Assembly: GCF_000817815.1 (NCBI RefSeq)
Contig: NZ_JPRD01000073.1
Span: 1 to 64,000 of the forward strand
Source: Vibrio owensii CAIM 1854 = LMG 25443
GTDB lineage: Bacteria; Pseudomonadota; Gammaproteobacteria; Enterobacterales; Vibrionaceae
Reading direction: 5' to 3'
Length of the DNA: 64,000 nt
Part shown: in pieces, positions 7,720-16,688 of the stretch
Position numbering within the stretch: the stretch's first letter is position 1
Layout of the letters: the number at the start of each line of letters is the position of its first letter
Notes under the pieces: generated by a model
The model's input: the letters and a program-made list of their open reading frames with translations, nothing else
Databases searched by the model: none
What the model was told of the DNA's origin: nothing
Position numbers and translations under genes: made by a program

Positions 7720-9225
7720 ATGACTCAAGCCATTCTACAACTAAGCGACATTGAGAAAGCCTTCCCGGGTGTTAAGGCGTTGGATAAAGCCAGCCTTAAT
7801 GTATACCCGGGTCGAGTGATGGCGCTGATGGGCGAGAACGGGGCAGGTAAGTCGACCTTGATGAAAGTGCTTACAGGCATCTACCACATGGATGCAGGAA
7901 GCATCAAATATCAAGGTCAGCCAGCGGCGTTTAAAGGTCCGCGTGATTCTCAAGAAGCGGGCATCAGTATCATTCACCAAGAATTGAACTTGATCCCTGA
8001 GCTGACGATTGCTGAAAACATCTATTTAGGTCGTGAATTTACCGGCACGATGGGACGTATTCAGTGGAGCAGAATGTACGAAGAAGCAGATAAGTTGCTT
8101 CAACGCCTTAACGTAAAGCACTCTTCAAAAACATTGCTTGGTGATTTAAGTCTTGGTGAGCAGCAAATGGTGGAGATTGCCAAAGCGCTGTCTTTCGAAT
8201 CCAAAGTCATCATCATGGATGAACCAACGGATGCGTTGACCGACAAAGAGACGGAATCACTGTTTAAAGTGATTAACGAACTTCGCGACCAAGGTTGCGG
8301 CATCGTTTACATCTCACACCGTCTGAAAGAAATCTTCGAAATCTGTGATGACATTACTGTGTTACGTGACGGCAAGTTCATTGGCGAATGCCAAGTTAAA
8401 GACACCAACGAAGAAGGACTCATCGAAATGATGGTTGGTCGTAAGTTGGAAGAGCAATACCCGCGTATCGATGTGACGCATGGTGATGTTTGTCTTGAAG
8501 TGATTGGTTTGACGGGCTCGGGTGTTCATGACATTAGCTTCACGCTTCAACGTGGTGAAATCCTTGGTGTGTCAGGCTTGATGGGCGCGGGGCGTACAGA
8601 GTTGATGAAGGTGATTTACGGCGCGCTACCAAGTGAGCGTGGCGTCATCAACTTAGACAACAAGACCATTAACCCGGTTAGCCCACAAGATGGCTTGGCG
8701 AATGGTATTGCTTACATCTCTGAAGACCGTAAAGGCGATGGCTTGGTGCTTGGCTTATCCGTGAAGGAGAACATGTCTCTGTGTGCATTGGATAAACTTA
8801 CCAAAGGCTTCCAAATCCAACATGGCGAAGAAGTCGTGGCGGTAGAAGACTTCATCAAACTGTTCAACATCAAAACGCCAACCCGAGACCAAATCATTGG
8901 TAACCTGTCTGGTGGTAACCAGCAGAAAGTGGCAATCGCAAAAGGGCTGATGACCAAACCTAAAGTTCTGATTCTGGATGAGCCAACTCGCGGCGTCGAC
9001 GTGGGTGCGAAGAAAGAAATCTACCAGCTAATCAACAAATTTAAAGCCGATGGCATGAGCATCATCTTGGTTTCTTCTGAGATGCCTGAAGTGCTAGGCA
9101 TGAGCGACCGCATCATGGTGATGCACGAAGGTCGAATCACGGGCGAATTTGATGCGAAAGACGCCGACCAAGAAACACTACTCGCTTGTGCCGTAGGCAA
9201 GAAGATCAATGAGGAAGCAGCATGA
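7720..9225 (+). CDS. rbsA: Ribose ABC transporter ATPase RbsA
   Basis: A 501-residue double ABC ATPase, as usual for sugar importers of the RbsA/MglA/XylG group. The first cassette has Walker A GENGAGKST, signature LSLGEQQMVEIAKAL and Walker B VIIMDEPTDAL. The second has the degenerate P-loop SGLMGAGRTEL, signature LSGGNQQKVAIAKGL and VLILDEPTRGVD. The degenerate second site is normal for the family. The protein energises ribose import with RbsC and RbsB. Its stop codon overlaps the rbsC start (ATGA). Confidence 0.96.
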   Translation: MTQAILQLSDIEKAFPGVKALDKASLNVYPGRVMALMGENGAGKSTLMKVLTGIYHMDAGSIKYQGQPAAFKGPRDSQEAGISIIHQELNLIPELTIAENIYLGREFTGTMGRIQWSRMYEEADKLLQRLNVKHSSKTLLGDLSLGEQQMVEIAKALSFESKVIIMDEPTDALTDKETESLFKVINELRDQGCGIVYISHRLKEIFEICDDITVLRDGKFIGECQVKDTNEEGLIEMMVGRKLEEQYPRIDVTHGDVCLEVIGLTGSGVHDISFTLQRGEILGVSGLMGAGRTELMKVIYGALPSERGVINLDNKTINPVSPQDGLANGIAYISEDRKGDGLVLGLSVKENMSLCALDKLTKGFQIQHGEEVVAVEDFIKLFNIKTPTRDQIIGNLSGGNQQKVAIAKGLMTKPKVLILDEPTRGVDVGAKKEIYQLINKFKADGMSIILVSSEMPEVLGMSDRIMVMHEGRITGEFDAKDADQETLLACAVGKKINEEAA

Positions 9226-10205
9226 GTACTAATACCATGAGCAAACCAAACGAAACGGGCAGCAAGAAGCTGTTCACTAAAGAGTGGCTGATTGAACAAA
9301 AGTCACTGATTGCACTGTTATTTTTGATTGTTGTCGTGTCATTTTTGAACCCGAACTTTTTTACGGTAGACAATATTCTTAATATCCTTCGTCAAACCTC
9401 AGTTAACGCAATCATCGCGGTAGGTATGACGTTGGTTATCCTGACCGCAGGCATCGACCTAAGCGTAGGTTCTGTACTCGCACTATGTGGTGCGTTTGCC
9501 GCGAGCATGATTGCATTAGAAGTGCCTGTGCTTATCGCAGTTCCGACTGCATTGTTCGCTGGTGCAGCTTTGGGGGCGATCAGCGGTATCATCATTGCCA
9601 AAGGTAAGGTTCAAGCCTTTATCGCAACACTGGTTACCATGACGTTACTACGCGGCGTAACCATGGTTTACACCGACGGTCGTCCTATCTCTACGGGCTT
9701 TACTGACACAGCAGATGCATTTGCATGGTTTGGCACAGGTTACGCACTTGGTATCCCGGTTCCAGTTTGGTTGATGGTGATTGTCTTTGCGGCAGCTTGG
9801 TACCTACTGAACCACACTCGTTTTGGTCGCTATGTGTACGCACTTGGCGGCAACGAATCAGCAACGCGCCTTTCTGGTATCAACGTTGACCGTGTAAAAA
9901 TTGGTGTATACGCCATCTGCGGTATGTTGGCGGCGCTTGCAGGCATCATCGTGACGTCTCGCCTGTCTTCGGCGCAGCCAACAGCAGGTATGGGTTATGA
10001 GCTAGATGCAATCGCAGCGGTTGTTCTTGGCGGCACCAGCTTGATGGGCGGTAAAGGTCGTATCATGGGTACATTGATTGGTGCTCTGATCATCGGCTTC
10101 CTAAACAACGCGCTGAACCTACTCGATGTTTCTTCTTACTACCAAATGATTGCGAAAGCAGTGGTTATCTTGCTAGCAGTACTGGTAGACAACAAAAACA
10201 AGTAA
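9222..10205 (+). CDS. rbsC: Ribose ABC transporter permease RbsC
   Basis: A 327-residue permease with about eight to ten hydrophobic segments. It carries the family stretch LTAGIDLSVGSVLALCGA and the C-terminal AAVVLGGTSLMGGKGR loop that contacts the ATPase. The start overlaps the rbsA stop by 4 bp. A second ATG five codons in is possible, but translational coupling favours the first. It forms the membrane channel for ribose. Confidence 0.95.
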   Translation: MSTNTMSKPNETGSKKLFTKEWLIEQKSLIALLFLIVVVSFLNPNFFTVDNILNILRQTSVNAIIAVGMTLVILTAGIDLSVGSVLALCGAFAASMIALEVPVLIAVPTALFAGAALGAISGIIIAKGKVQAFIATLVTMTLLRGVTMVYTDGRPISTGFTDTADAFAWFGTGYALGIPVPVWLMVIVFAAAWYLLNHTRFGRYVYALGGNESATRLSGINVDRVKIGVYAICGMLAALAGIIVTSRLSSAQPTAGMGYELDAIAAVVLGGTSLMGGKGRIMGTLIGALIIGFLNNALNLLDVSSYYQMIAKAVVILLAVLVDNKNK

Positions 10206-10297
10206 TTGATATTTAAAATAAAGAGCTCCATTACATCCTGAATACAAACCGAGCCAGAGGACGTGTGCTGGCTCACCCTACACAAAGGACTAGAACG

Positions 10298-11176
10298 ATG
10301 AAAAAACTCGCAACTCTTATCTCTGCTGCACTTCTTTCTTCAACCGTATCGGTAGCGGCGCACGCTCAAGATACAATGGCGATTGTAGTTTCTACATTGA
10401 ATAACCCGTTCTTCGTAACGATGAAAGACGGTGCAGAAGCGAAAGCGAAAGAACTGGGATACGACTTGATTGTACTGGACTCGCAAAATGACCCGAGTAA
10501 AGAACTGTCAAACATCGAAGACCTAACGATTCGTGGCGTAAAAGCGATTCTGATTAACCCAACAGATTCAGACGCTGTGTCAAACGCGATTCGTATGGCG
10601 AACCGTTCTAAGATCCCTGTGTTGACACTAGACCGTGGTGCAAGCCGCGGTGACGTAGTGAGCCACATCGCATCTGACAACGTAGTTGGTGGCGAAATGG
10701 CTGGTCACTACATCATGGAAAAAGTAGGTGAGAAAGCGAAAGTTATCCAACTAGAAGGTATTGCCGGTACGTCTGCGGCGCGTGAGCGTGGTGAAGGCTT
10801 CATGACAGCAGTGAAGGGCAGCAACATGGAGCTACTAGCAAGCCAACCTGCTGATTTTGACCGTACTAAAGGTCTGAACGTAATGGAAAACTTGCTTGCA
10901 GCGAACCCTGACGTTCAAGCAGTATTTGCTCAGAACGATGAGATGGCACTGGGTGCGCTTCGCGCAGTTCAAGCGTCTGGTAAAGATGTACTCATCGTTG
11001 GCTTCGACGGCACTGACGACGGCATTGCAGCAGTTAACCGTGGCAAGCTAGCAGCAACTATCGCGCAGCAGCCAGATCTTATTGGTGCTTTGGGTGTAGA
11101 AACGGCCGACAAAGTATTGAAAGGCGAGAAGGTTGAGGAGTACATTCCTGTTCCGCTTAAAGTCGTGACTAAGTAA
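10298..11176 (+). CDS. rbsB: Ribose-binding periplasmic protein RbsB
   Basis: A 292-residue periplasmic binding protein. The frame is open for 11 codons further up, but the ATG at 10298 has an AAAGGA ribosome site and begins the signal peptide MKKLATLISAALLSSTVSVAAHA. The mature protein starts QDTMAIVVSTLNNPFF. The motifs LTLDRGAS, QNDEMALGALRA and VGFDGTDDG are those of RbsB. It delivers ribose to RbsAC and, in many bacteria, to a chemoreceptor. A 92-bp spacer separates it from rbsC and a 204-bp spacer with a strong hairpin from rbsK. Confidence 0.95.
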   Translation: MKKLATLISAALLSSTVSVAAHAQDTMAIVVSTLNNPFFVTMKDGAEAKAKELGYDLIVLDSQNDPSKELSNIEDLTIRGVKAILINPTDSDAVSNAIRMANRSKIPVLTLDRGASRGDVVSHIASDNVVGGEMAGHYIMEKVGEKAKVIQLEGIAGTSAARERGEGFMTAVKGSNMELLASQPADFDRTKGLNVMENLLAANPDVQAVFAQNDEMALGALRAVQASGKDVLIVGFDGTDDGIAAVNRGKLAATIAQQPDLIGALGVETADKVLKGEKVEEYIPVPLKVVTK

Positions 11177-11219
11177 GTTTAGAGCCTGACTCAGTGATTC
11201 TTCTTTGTTGAAGATAACA

Positions 11220-11249
11220 GAATGACCCAATGAGTGTGTTGGGTCATTC
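11220..11249 (+). promoter_or_regulatory. Intercistronic hairpin between rbsB and rbsK
   Basis: A perfect 11-bp stem, GAATGACCCAA/TTGGGTCATTC, with an 8-nt loop and no following T-run. It looks like an mRNA-stabilising or partially attenuating hairpin that keeps rbsB transcript more abundant than the downstream rbsKR. Confidence 0.7.
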
Positions 11250-11380
11250 CAAACAACAAAAGCGGTAAGTTAGAAAATTAAAACTAGTTGAATCGTAATA
11301 CGCTTACGTTTTTTAAAAGAGCGTAAACCTATTACTCCTGTTCAAATATAAAGGGTTCAATCAGAACCGAGGATAACCGT

Positions 11381-12298
11381 ATGAATAAGTTAGTGGTGTT
11401 AGGTAGTGTAAACGCTGACCATGTTCTTCAAGTGCCTTCTTTCCCTCGCCCTGGCGAGACGCTGCATGGTCGCAACTATCAAGTTATCCCAGGTGGCAAG
11501 GGTGCCAACCAAGCTGTGGCGGCAGCTCGATTAAACGCAGACATCGGTTTTATTGCGTGTGTGGGTGATGATTCGTTCGGCATCAACATTCGTGAGAACT
11601 TCAAAATGGATGGCATCGATATTGCTGGCGTGAAAATGCAGCCAAACTGTCCAACGGGCATTGCCATGATTCAAGTGGCGGACAGTGGCGAGAACAGCAT
11701 TTGTATCTCAGCAGAAGCCAACGCAAAGCTGACTGCAGAGGCGATTGAGCCTGATCTAGAGCGCATTCGTCAGGCTGATTACTTGTTGATGCAACTAGAA
11801 ACGCCAATGTGCGGCATCGAGAAAGCTGCGCGAATCGCGAAAGATGCCAAAACCAACGTTATTCTGAACCCAGCGCCAGCGCGTGAATTGTCTGATGAGT
11901 TACTGTCTTGCATTGATGTCATCACACCAAATGAAACGGAAGCGGAAGTACTAACAGGTGTGACGGTAACGGACGATGACAGCGCACAAGAAGCGGCAAA
12001 CATCCTGCATTCGAAAGGCATTGAAATTGTCATGATCACGCTCGGTGCGAAAGGGGTGTGGTTGAGTCAAAACGGTCGCGGTGAAATCATTCCTGGTTTC
12101 CGCGTAGAAGCAACAGATACCACAGCGGCGGGCGATACGTTTAATGGGGCATTAGTCACTGGTTTATTGGAAGACTTACCTTTAGAATCAGCGATTAAGT
12201 TTGCCCACGCAGCAGCAGCGATCTCAGTAACTCGCTTTGGCGCGCAAACCTCCATTCCAACCCGAAAAGAGGTTGAGGAGTTTCTGGTTAAAAACTAA
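11381..12298 (+). CDS. rbsK: Ribokinase RbsK
   Basis: A 305-residue PfkB-family kinase that phosphorylates ribose at O5. It starts MNKLVVLGSVNADHVLQ and has the substrate motif GGKGANQAVAAARL and the C-terminal catalytic signature TTAAGDTFNGAL with the base Asp252. Length and motifs match E. coli RbsK closely. It lies 204 bp after rbsB and 15 bp before rbsR. Confidence 0.96.
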   Translation: MNKLVVLGSVNADHVLQVPSFPRPGETLHGRNYQVIPGGKGANQAVAAARLNADIGFIACVGDDSFGINIRENFKMDGIDIAGVKMQPNCPTGIAMIQVADSGENSICISAEANAKLTAEAIEPDLERIRQADYLLMQLETPMCGIEKAARIAKDAKTNVILNPAPARELSDELLSCIDVITPNETEAEVLTGVTVTDDDSAQEAANILHSKGIEIVMITLGAKGVWLSQNGRGEIIPGFRVEATDTTAAGDTFNGALVTGLLEDLPLESAIKFAHAAAAISVTRFGAQTSIPTRKEVEEFLVKN

Positions 12299-12313
12299 TT
12301 AAGGAGTAATAAC

Positions 12314-13321
12314 ATGGCAACGATGAAAGACATCGCAAAACTGGCAGGGGTTTCCACCTCAACTGTGAGCCATGTTATTAACAAAACTCGCTTTGTCAGC
12401 GAAGAGATTTCGGAACGAGTCAACAACGCTGCCAAAGAGCTCAATTACTACGCGCCTTCAGCTTTGGCGCGTAGCCTCAAAGTCAATCGCACCAAAACCA
12501 TTGGTATGCTGGTGACTACCTCAACCAACCCATTTTTCGGTGAAGTCGTAAAAGGTGTTGAGCGCAGTTGCTACCATAAAGGCTATAGCCTGATCCTGTG
12601 TAACACTGAAGGCGATAACGAACGCATGCGTGATTCCATCAATACGTTGCTACAAAAGCGAGTTGATGGTCTGATTCTAATGTGTTCATCGTTAGAAGGG
12701 GAGCGCATTGATGTATTCGAACGTTACCCTGATATTCCAGTTGTAGTGATGGATTGGGGACCAATGCTGTTCACAAGCGATAAGATCCAAGATAACTCAC
12801 TTCGTGGTGGTTACTTGGCAGCCAAATACCTTATCGATTGTGGTCACAAAGAGATTGGTTGTATCACTGGACCATTAATTAAGCATCAAGCGCAAATGCG
12901 TTACGAAGGCTACAAACGCGCGATGATCGAAGCAGAGCTTGAGTTCAACGCCAACTGGATTGTTGAATCGGACTTTGAATGCGAAGGTGGTTATCAAGCC
13001 TTCAAAAAAATGGCGGAACGTGGTCCGTTACCAAGTTCTATTTTTGTTTCCAACGACATGATGGCCATGGGCGCAATTAACGCGGCAAATGAGTTGGGTA
13101 TTCAAGTACCTGAGCAGCTTTCTATCATTGGTTATGACGATATCCACATCGCTAAGTTTATGTCGCCATCCCTCACCACTATTCATCAGCCTAAGTACCG
13201 TCTTGGACAAGCTGCTGTAGAGACATTGTTGCGTAAATTGGATGATAAGTCTGACGAAGCTCAGGTTGTGCAATTAGAGCCGACACTGATTGAACGTAAA
13301 AGTGTGAAGCGTCTCTCTTAG
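12314..13321 (+). CDS. rbsR: Ribose operon repressor RbsR (LacI family)
   Basis: A 335-residue LacI-family regulator. The N-terminal helix-turn-helix reads TMKDIAKLAGVSTSTVSHVIN, followed by a hinge helix (ALARSLKVNRTKTIG) and a periplasmic-binding-protein-like ligand domain. An AAGGAG ribosome site sits 8 bp before the ATG, and the gene closes the rbs operon. It most likely binds the two palindromes upstream of rbsD and is released by ribose. Being inside its own operon, it would be autoregulated. Confidence 0.93.
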   Translation: MATMKDIAKLAGVSTSTVSHVINKTRFVSEEISERVNNAAKELNYYAPSALARSLKVNRTKTIGMLVTTSTNPFFGEVVKGVERSCYHKGYSLILCNTEGDNERMRDSINTLLQKRVDGLILMCSSLEGERIDVFERYPDIPVVVMDWGPMLFTSDKIQDNSLRGGYLAAKYLIDCGHKEIGCITGPLIKHQAQMRYEGYKRAMIEAELEFNANWIVESDFECEGGYQAFKKMAERGPLPSSIFVSNDMMAMGAINAANELGIQVPEQLSIIGYDDIHIAKFMSPSLTTIHQPKYRLGQAAVETLLRKLDDKSDEAQVVQLEPTLIERKSVKRLS

Positions 13322-13547
13322 CTCAAAATTTATTCATTCTCAATAAGTTATAAACCTATACTTTTATTGAAGGTGCTTTTTATAAGGATTTAGGAAGCAA
13401 CCCCACGCCTTTTGAACAATAAGCCCAACAAAATGTGATTTTTTGCGCGTAAAGTAAAAGATTTCGTGTAGAAATATTCCAAAAAGCTTATTATTAAAAG
13501 GGTCTATAAATAGATTTATAAATTATTGTAGCAAATGGAAAATTTTT

Positions 13548-13766
13548 ATGTTCGTCAAGAGATACGCACTGCATTCAGTTAAGAGACCGTGGTTTCACCG
13601 TATCAATATTCTCTTAGTCTTATTCGTGTTTTCTTTGAGTGTTTATGAGTTGCTTGCCAATGAAGAATTCATTTACTTATTGGGTATCGCATTTACGTTC
13701 ATAGCTACAGCACTATTTGCTGCGGCATCATCTTTCAAGAAGCGTTACTTGGGACATGAATCCTAA
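13548..13766 (+). CDS. Small two-helix membrane protein, unknown function
   Basis: A 72-residue protein with a basic N-terminus (MFVKRYALHSVKRPWFHR), two hydrophobic helices at about 19-36 and 42-61, and a basic tail (KKRYLGHES). I do not recognise the family. It has its own terminator at 13842-13866 and lies upstream of pnuC in the same direction without obvious coupling. Confidence 0.6.
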   Translation: MFVKRYALHSVKRPWFHRINILLVLFVFSLSVYELLANEEFIYLLGIAFTFIATALFAAASSFKKRYLGHES

Positions 13767-13841
13767 ATAGTGGCGAAGGAATAAGTGTGCTTCAGGCACT
13801 TTAAAGCAAGTATTGATCTGATTTATGATCGGATACATCGA

Positions 13842-13866
13842 AGGGAGGACAAATGTCCTCCTTTTT
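13842..13866 (+). terminator. Terminator between the small membrane gene and pnuC
   Basis: The stem GGAGGACA/TGTCCTCC is followed by TTTTTG. It probably ends the 13548-13766 transcript. I saw no conserved aptamer structure before it that would make it a riboswitch expression platform. Confidence 0.75.
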
Positions 13867-13924
13867 GTTTGCTGCGAGGCAATAAGATGAGCACATCCCA
13901 AGCACAATAATAAAGGACATCTTC

Positions 13925-14662
13925 ATGGACCTATTTGCCCTGTTAGACATCAATAACACCCTTGTTAATATTCCTATTGGTGGTGGCTATGCGATGAGTT
14001 GGATCGAAGCTTTTGGTACGGTTTTCGGTCTGCTTTGTATTTGGTTTGCGAGCCAAGAAAAAACCATCAACTACTTGTTCGGTTTGCTGAACGTAACACT
14101 TTTCGCCGTTATCTTTTTCCAGATTCAGCTTTACGGATTGCTTCTGCTTCAATTGTTCTTCTTCTGCGCCAACATTTATGGTTGGTATGCGTGGACAAGA
14201 CCAAATGCACAAGGTGAGACACTAGAGGTGCGCTGGTTAAGCAAGCAGAAGCTCATCGCGACAGGTTCAGTAAGCATTGTTGCGATTGCGCTGTTAACCA
14301 TCTATATCGACCCATTCTTTTTCGCGTTGGCTAACATTGCCGTTGATACGCTGAATGTGTTCGGTGCAGGTTTGTCTGAGCCAGTCTTAGAGCCAGATGC
14401 TTTCCCATTCTGGGATGCAACCATGACCGTGCTTTCTATCGTGGCGCAAATCTTGATGACACGTAAGTACGTTGAGAACTGGATTCTTTGGGTCGTAATC
14501 AACATCATCAGTGTTGGGATTTACGCGACACAAGGTGTGTACGCAATGTCAGTTCAATATGCGATTCTCATGTTCATCGCAGCAAACGGCACAAGAGAGT
14601 GGGCACGTAGCGCAAAACGCAACGGTGAGAAAACCCTAACTCAAGCGACAGCTCAAGGTTAA
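13925..14662 (+). CDS. pnuC: Nicotinamide riboside transporter PnuC
   Basis: A 245-residue inner-membrane protein with about seven hydrophobic segments. It matches PnuC in length, in the aromatic-rich N-terminal helices (GLLCIWFASQEKTINYLFGLLNV), in FFCANIYGWYAW, and in the later WILWVVINIISVGIYATQG motif. PnuC carries nicotinamide riboside by facilitated diffusion, with trapping by downstream metabolism. It is followed after 4 bp by a nucleoside phosphorylase gene, which suggests an operon for uptake and breakdown of a nucleoside, probably nicotinamide riboside. Confidence 0.88.
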   Translation: MDLFALLDINNTLVNIPIGGGYAMSWIEAFGTVFGLLCIWFASQEKTINYLFGLLNVTLFAVIFFQIQLYGLLLLQLFFFCANIYGWYAWTRPNAQGETLEVRWLSKQKLIATGSVSIVAIALLTIYIDPFFFALANIAVDTLNVFGAGLSEPVLEPDAFPFWDATMTVLSIVAQILMTRKYVENWILWVVINIISVGIYATQGVYAMSVQYAILMFIAANGTREWARSAKRNGEKTLTQATAQG

Positions 14663-14666
14663 GCCA

Positions 14667-15398
14667 ATGATGAAACAACCTCATATTGGCGTAGACAGCA
14701 CCCAGATAGCACCTCGAGTGATCGTCTGTGGTGAGCCAGATCGGGCGAACCGTATTGCCGCGTTGTTTGATAACACAGAACTGGTCTCTGAAAACCGTGA
14801 GTATCGAGTGTTTACGGGAACATACCAAGGTCAACGCGTATCAGTGTGCAGTACAGGCATCGGATCACCTTCGATGATCATTGCGGTGGAAGAGCTAAAG
14901 CAGTGTGGTGTGACAAATGTGATTCGTGTGGGATCGGCTGGCGCGATGCAATCTGGCATTCAACTTGGTGAGTTGATTGTGGTTGAAGGCGCAGTAAGAG
15001 ACGAAGGTGGCTCGAAAGCGTACGTTCGTTCTTCGTATCCGGCTTACGCAAGCTTTTCATTACTGAAAGCGCTGGACAGTTATTTAGCCGAAAAAGAGGC
15101 GCGCTATCATTTAGGTGTGGTTCGTTCTCATGACAGCTTCTATACCGACGAAGAAGAAGCGATCTGCGAGTACTGGAACAAGAAAGGTATTCTCGGTGCG
15201 GATATGGAAACCTCGGCTTTGTTTACTGTGGGTCGACTGCGTGGTCTGAATGTCGCCTCTATCTTGAACAATGTGGTTTTGTATCAGCAGGATGTGAAAG
15301 AAGGCGTAGGGCAGTACGTAGACGAAGCGCAAGTGATGATGGAAGGGGAGCGTTTAGCGTCTTACGCTGCTCTTGAAGCCTTAATTGCACAGAGTTAA
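14667..15398 (+). CDS. Nucleoside phosphorylase (uridine/purine phosphorylase family)
   Basis: A 243-residue enzyme of the PNP/UDP superfamily (NP-I fold). Family motifs include VCGEPDRANRIA near the start (phosphate site), STGIGSPSMIIAVEEL, IRVGSAGAMQ and the C-terminal ADMETSALFTVG with the ribose-binding Met-Glu. It phosphorolyses a nucleoside to base plus ribose-1-phosphate. Sequence alone does not tell uridine from purine specificity. Translational coupling to pnuC suggests nicotinamide riboside as a substrate; this is inference. It ends at the terminator at 15425. Confidence 0.85.
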   Translation: MMKQPHIGVDSTQIAPRVIVCGEPDRANRIAALFDNTELVSENREYRVFTGTYQGQRVSVCSTGIGSPSMIIAVEELKQCGVTNVIRVGSAGAMQSGIQLGELIVVEGAVRDEGGSKAYVRSSYPAYASFSLLKALDSYLAEKEARYHLGVVRSHDSFYTDEEEAICEYWNKKGILGADMETSALFTVGRLRGLNVASILNNVVLYQQDVKEGVGQYVDEAQVMMEGERLASYAALEALIAQS

Positions 15399-15424
15399 CC
15401 AGATCACAGCTTAGTTAATTTTAT

Positions 15425-15450
15425 AAGCGGCACCTTGGTGTCGCTTTTTT
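15425..15450 (+). terminator. Terminator of the pnuC operon
   Basis: The stem AGCGGCACC/GGTGTCGCT (with one G-T pair) is followed by T6. It separates the phosphorylase gene from the Crp-like regulator. Confidence 0.82.
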
Positions 15451-15520
15451 ATTGGCTGTCATCAAACGATTCTAGCGAGTACAATCTATTTGAGATTGTT
15501 GTCATTAAAGAGAAACTCAC

Positions 15521-16201
15521 GTGAAAATAAGCCCTTATCCGACTGGACGTTTCAAAAGCTTTCTAGAACAGAAAAGTGCCGAGTTTCGTGACTTAATCTA
15601 TCAATGCCAAATCGGCAGTCGATATTTTGACTCTGGTGAAGAGCTCCTTCGCCAAGGTGAACAACTTCAATATCTCTATGTTGTGCCAGTCGGTCGAGTT
15701 TCGATGAGCATCATTGCAGCTAATGGACGTCGTTTCCAACTGGGTGAAGCCAATTGCGATTATCACATCTATGGTGAAATGGAGTACTTCACACAAACGC
15801 CTTGCCAATGGAATGTGGTAGCTGATGAACACATGCAGGTGGATATCATCTGTATCCAAAAACTGACTGAGGCGCTGCATCAGCAACCTGACATGATGTT
15901 CTTCTTTGCTTCTGCTTTGGCGGAGGATTATCAGGATTCAATGGACATCTATACCAATCGCTTGTTACACCCAATTACTTACAACATTGCTTATGATTTG
16001 CTAGTACAAAAACAGACCAACACCTTGTTGGGCGGGTTTGACAAAGTAAACCAAGAAGCTGAAAGATTTGGCACGTCAGGACGCGTTTATCGTCGAGCGG
16101 TAAAAGATCTGATGGACAAAGGTTTGATCAGAAAAGGCGAGCAGGGGCTTGAGATTGTTGATGAAGCGGCACTAAAAACATTTCTTGATGCTTACGAATA
16201 A
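15521..16201 (+). CDS. Crp/Fnr-family transcriptional regulator
   Basis: A 226-residue regulator starting with GTG. Residues about 20-125 form a cyclic-nucleotide-binding-type beta-roll (GEELLRQGEQLQYLYVVPVGRVSM). A long helix follows, then a winged helix at about 165-222 (ERFGTSGRVYRRAVKDLMDKGLI). The effector is not evident: there is no Fnr-type N-terminal cysteine cluster. It resembles the YeiL branch in layout. Its position directly after the pnuC/phosphorylase operon suggests, without proof, that it controls nucleoside salvage. Confidence 0.78.
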   Translation: MKISPYPTGRFKSFLEQKSAEFRDLIYQCQIGSRYFDSGEELLRQGEQLQYLYVVPVGRVSMSIIAANGRRFQLGEANCDYHIYGEMEYFTQTPCQWNVVADEHMQVDIICIQKLTEALHQQPDMMFFFASALAEDYQDSMDIYTNRLLHPITYNIAYDLLVQKQTNTLLGGFDKVNQEAERFGTSGRVYRRAVKDLMDKGLIRKGEQGLEIVDEAALKTFLDAYE

Positions 16202-16285
16202 CCCACAACGTTAGAATTCCGAAATACAATGTTGTGGGTCATCATGATCACTTTTTACTAAGAGCGACAAGCGCTTATTTCTGAA

Positions 16286-16441
16286 TTAGAAAACACAGTG
16301 CTTAGCAAAATCGGAAGCTTCGTTAGCAGTCCAATCGCCTTTTGGTTTCTCTTTCATATCGTTACACCACGCTTCACTGCCAACTTCCGTACATGCCATT
16401 AGCTGTGCTGCTACAAATAAAACCAATGCTAACTTCTTCAT
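16286..16441 (-). CDS. DUF3012 small lipoprotein
   Basis: A 51-codon gene. The product starts MKKLALVLFVAAQLMAC with a lipobox (LMAC), then CTEVGSEAWCNDMKEKPKGD and a short tail ending AKHCVF. I recognise this as the DUF3012 family common in Vibrio. After processing, the lipid-bearing Cys17 leaves Cys26 and Cys49, which could form a disulfide. Function is unknown. It is convergent with the Crp-like gene. Confidence 0.82.
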   Translation of the reverse strand: MKKLALVLFVAAQLMACTEVGSEAWCNDMKEKPKGDWTANEASDFAKHCVF

Positions 16442-16657
16442 TATCTAGTCCTTTTTAGTGAGTCATTTAAAAGAAGTATAAACATTCATTAAAGTGATAA
16501 ATATTAATTTGATAACTTTGCGCTTACCGTCTCAAATTCGATATAGGTACAGTGTAATTTGTTGATTTATTAAGCCAATTTAGAAGTGTAACGAATGTAA
16601 AGTTATTAAATAATCGGTTGAATGCCTATGTGAGTAACGATATATTGCGAATGCGTA

Positions 16658-16672
16658 TGATAATGGATCTCA
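16658..16672. promoter_or_regulatory. Probable Fur box upstream of vctP
   Basis: TGATAATGGATCTCA matches the 7-1-7 Fur consensus perfectly in its left half and in four of seven positions in its right half. It lies 17 bp before the vctP ATG, where a repressor would block expression. Confidence 0.5.
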
Positions 16673-16688
16673 TTTAAGGCTTAGAATA

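Noticed and set aside
13767..13924. Possible NAD-type riboswitch upstream of pnuC
   Set aside because: The only hairpin is a plain terminator for the preceding gene; I saw no aptamer-like conserved layout.
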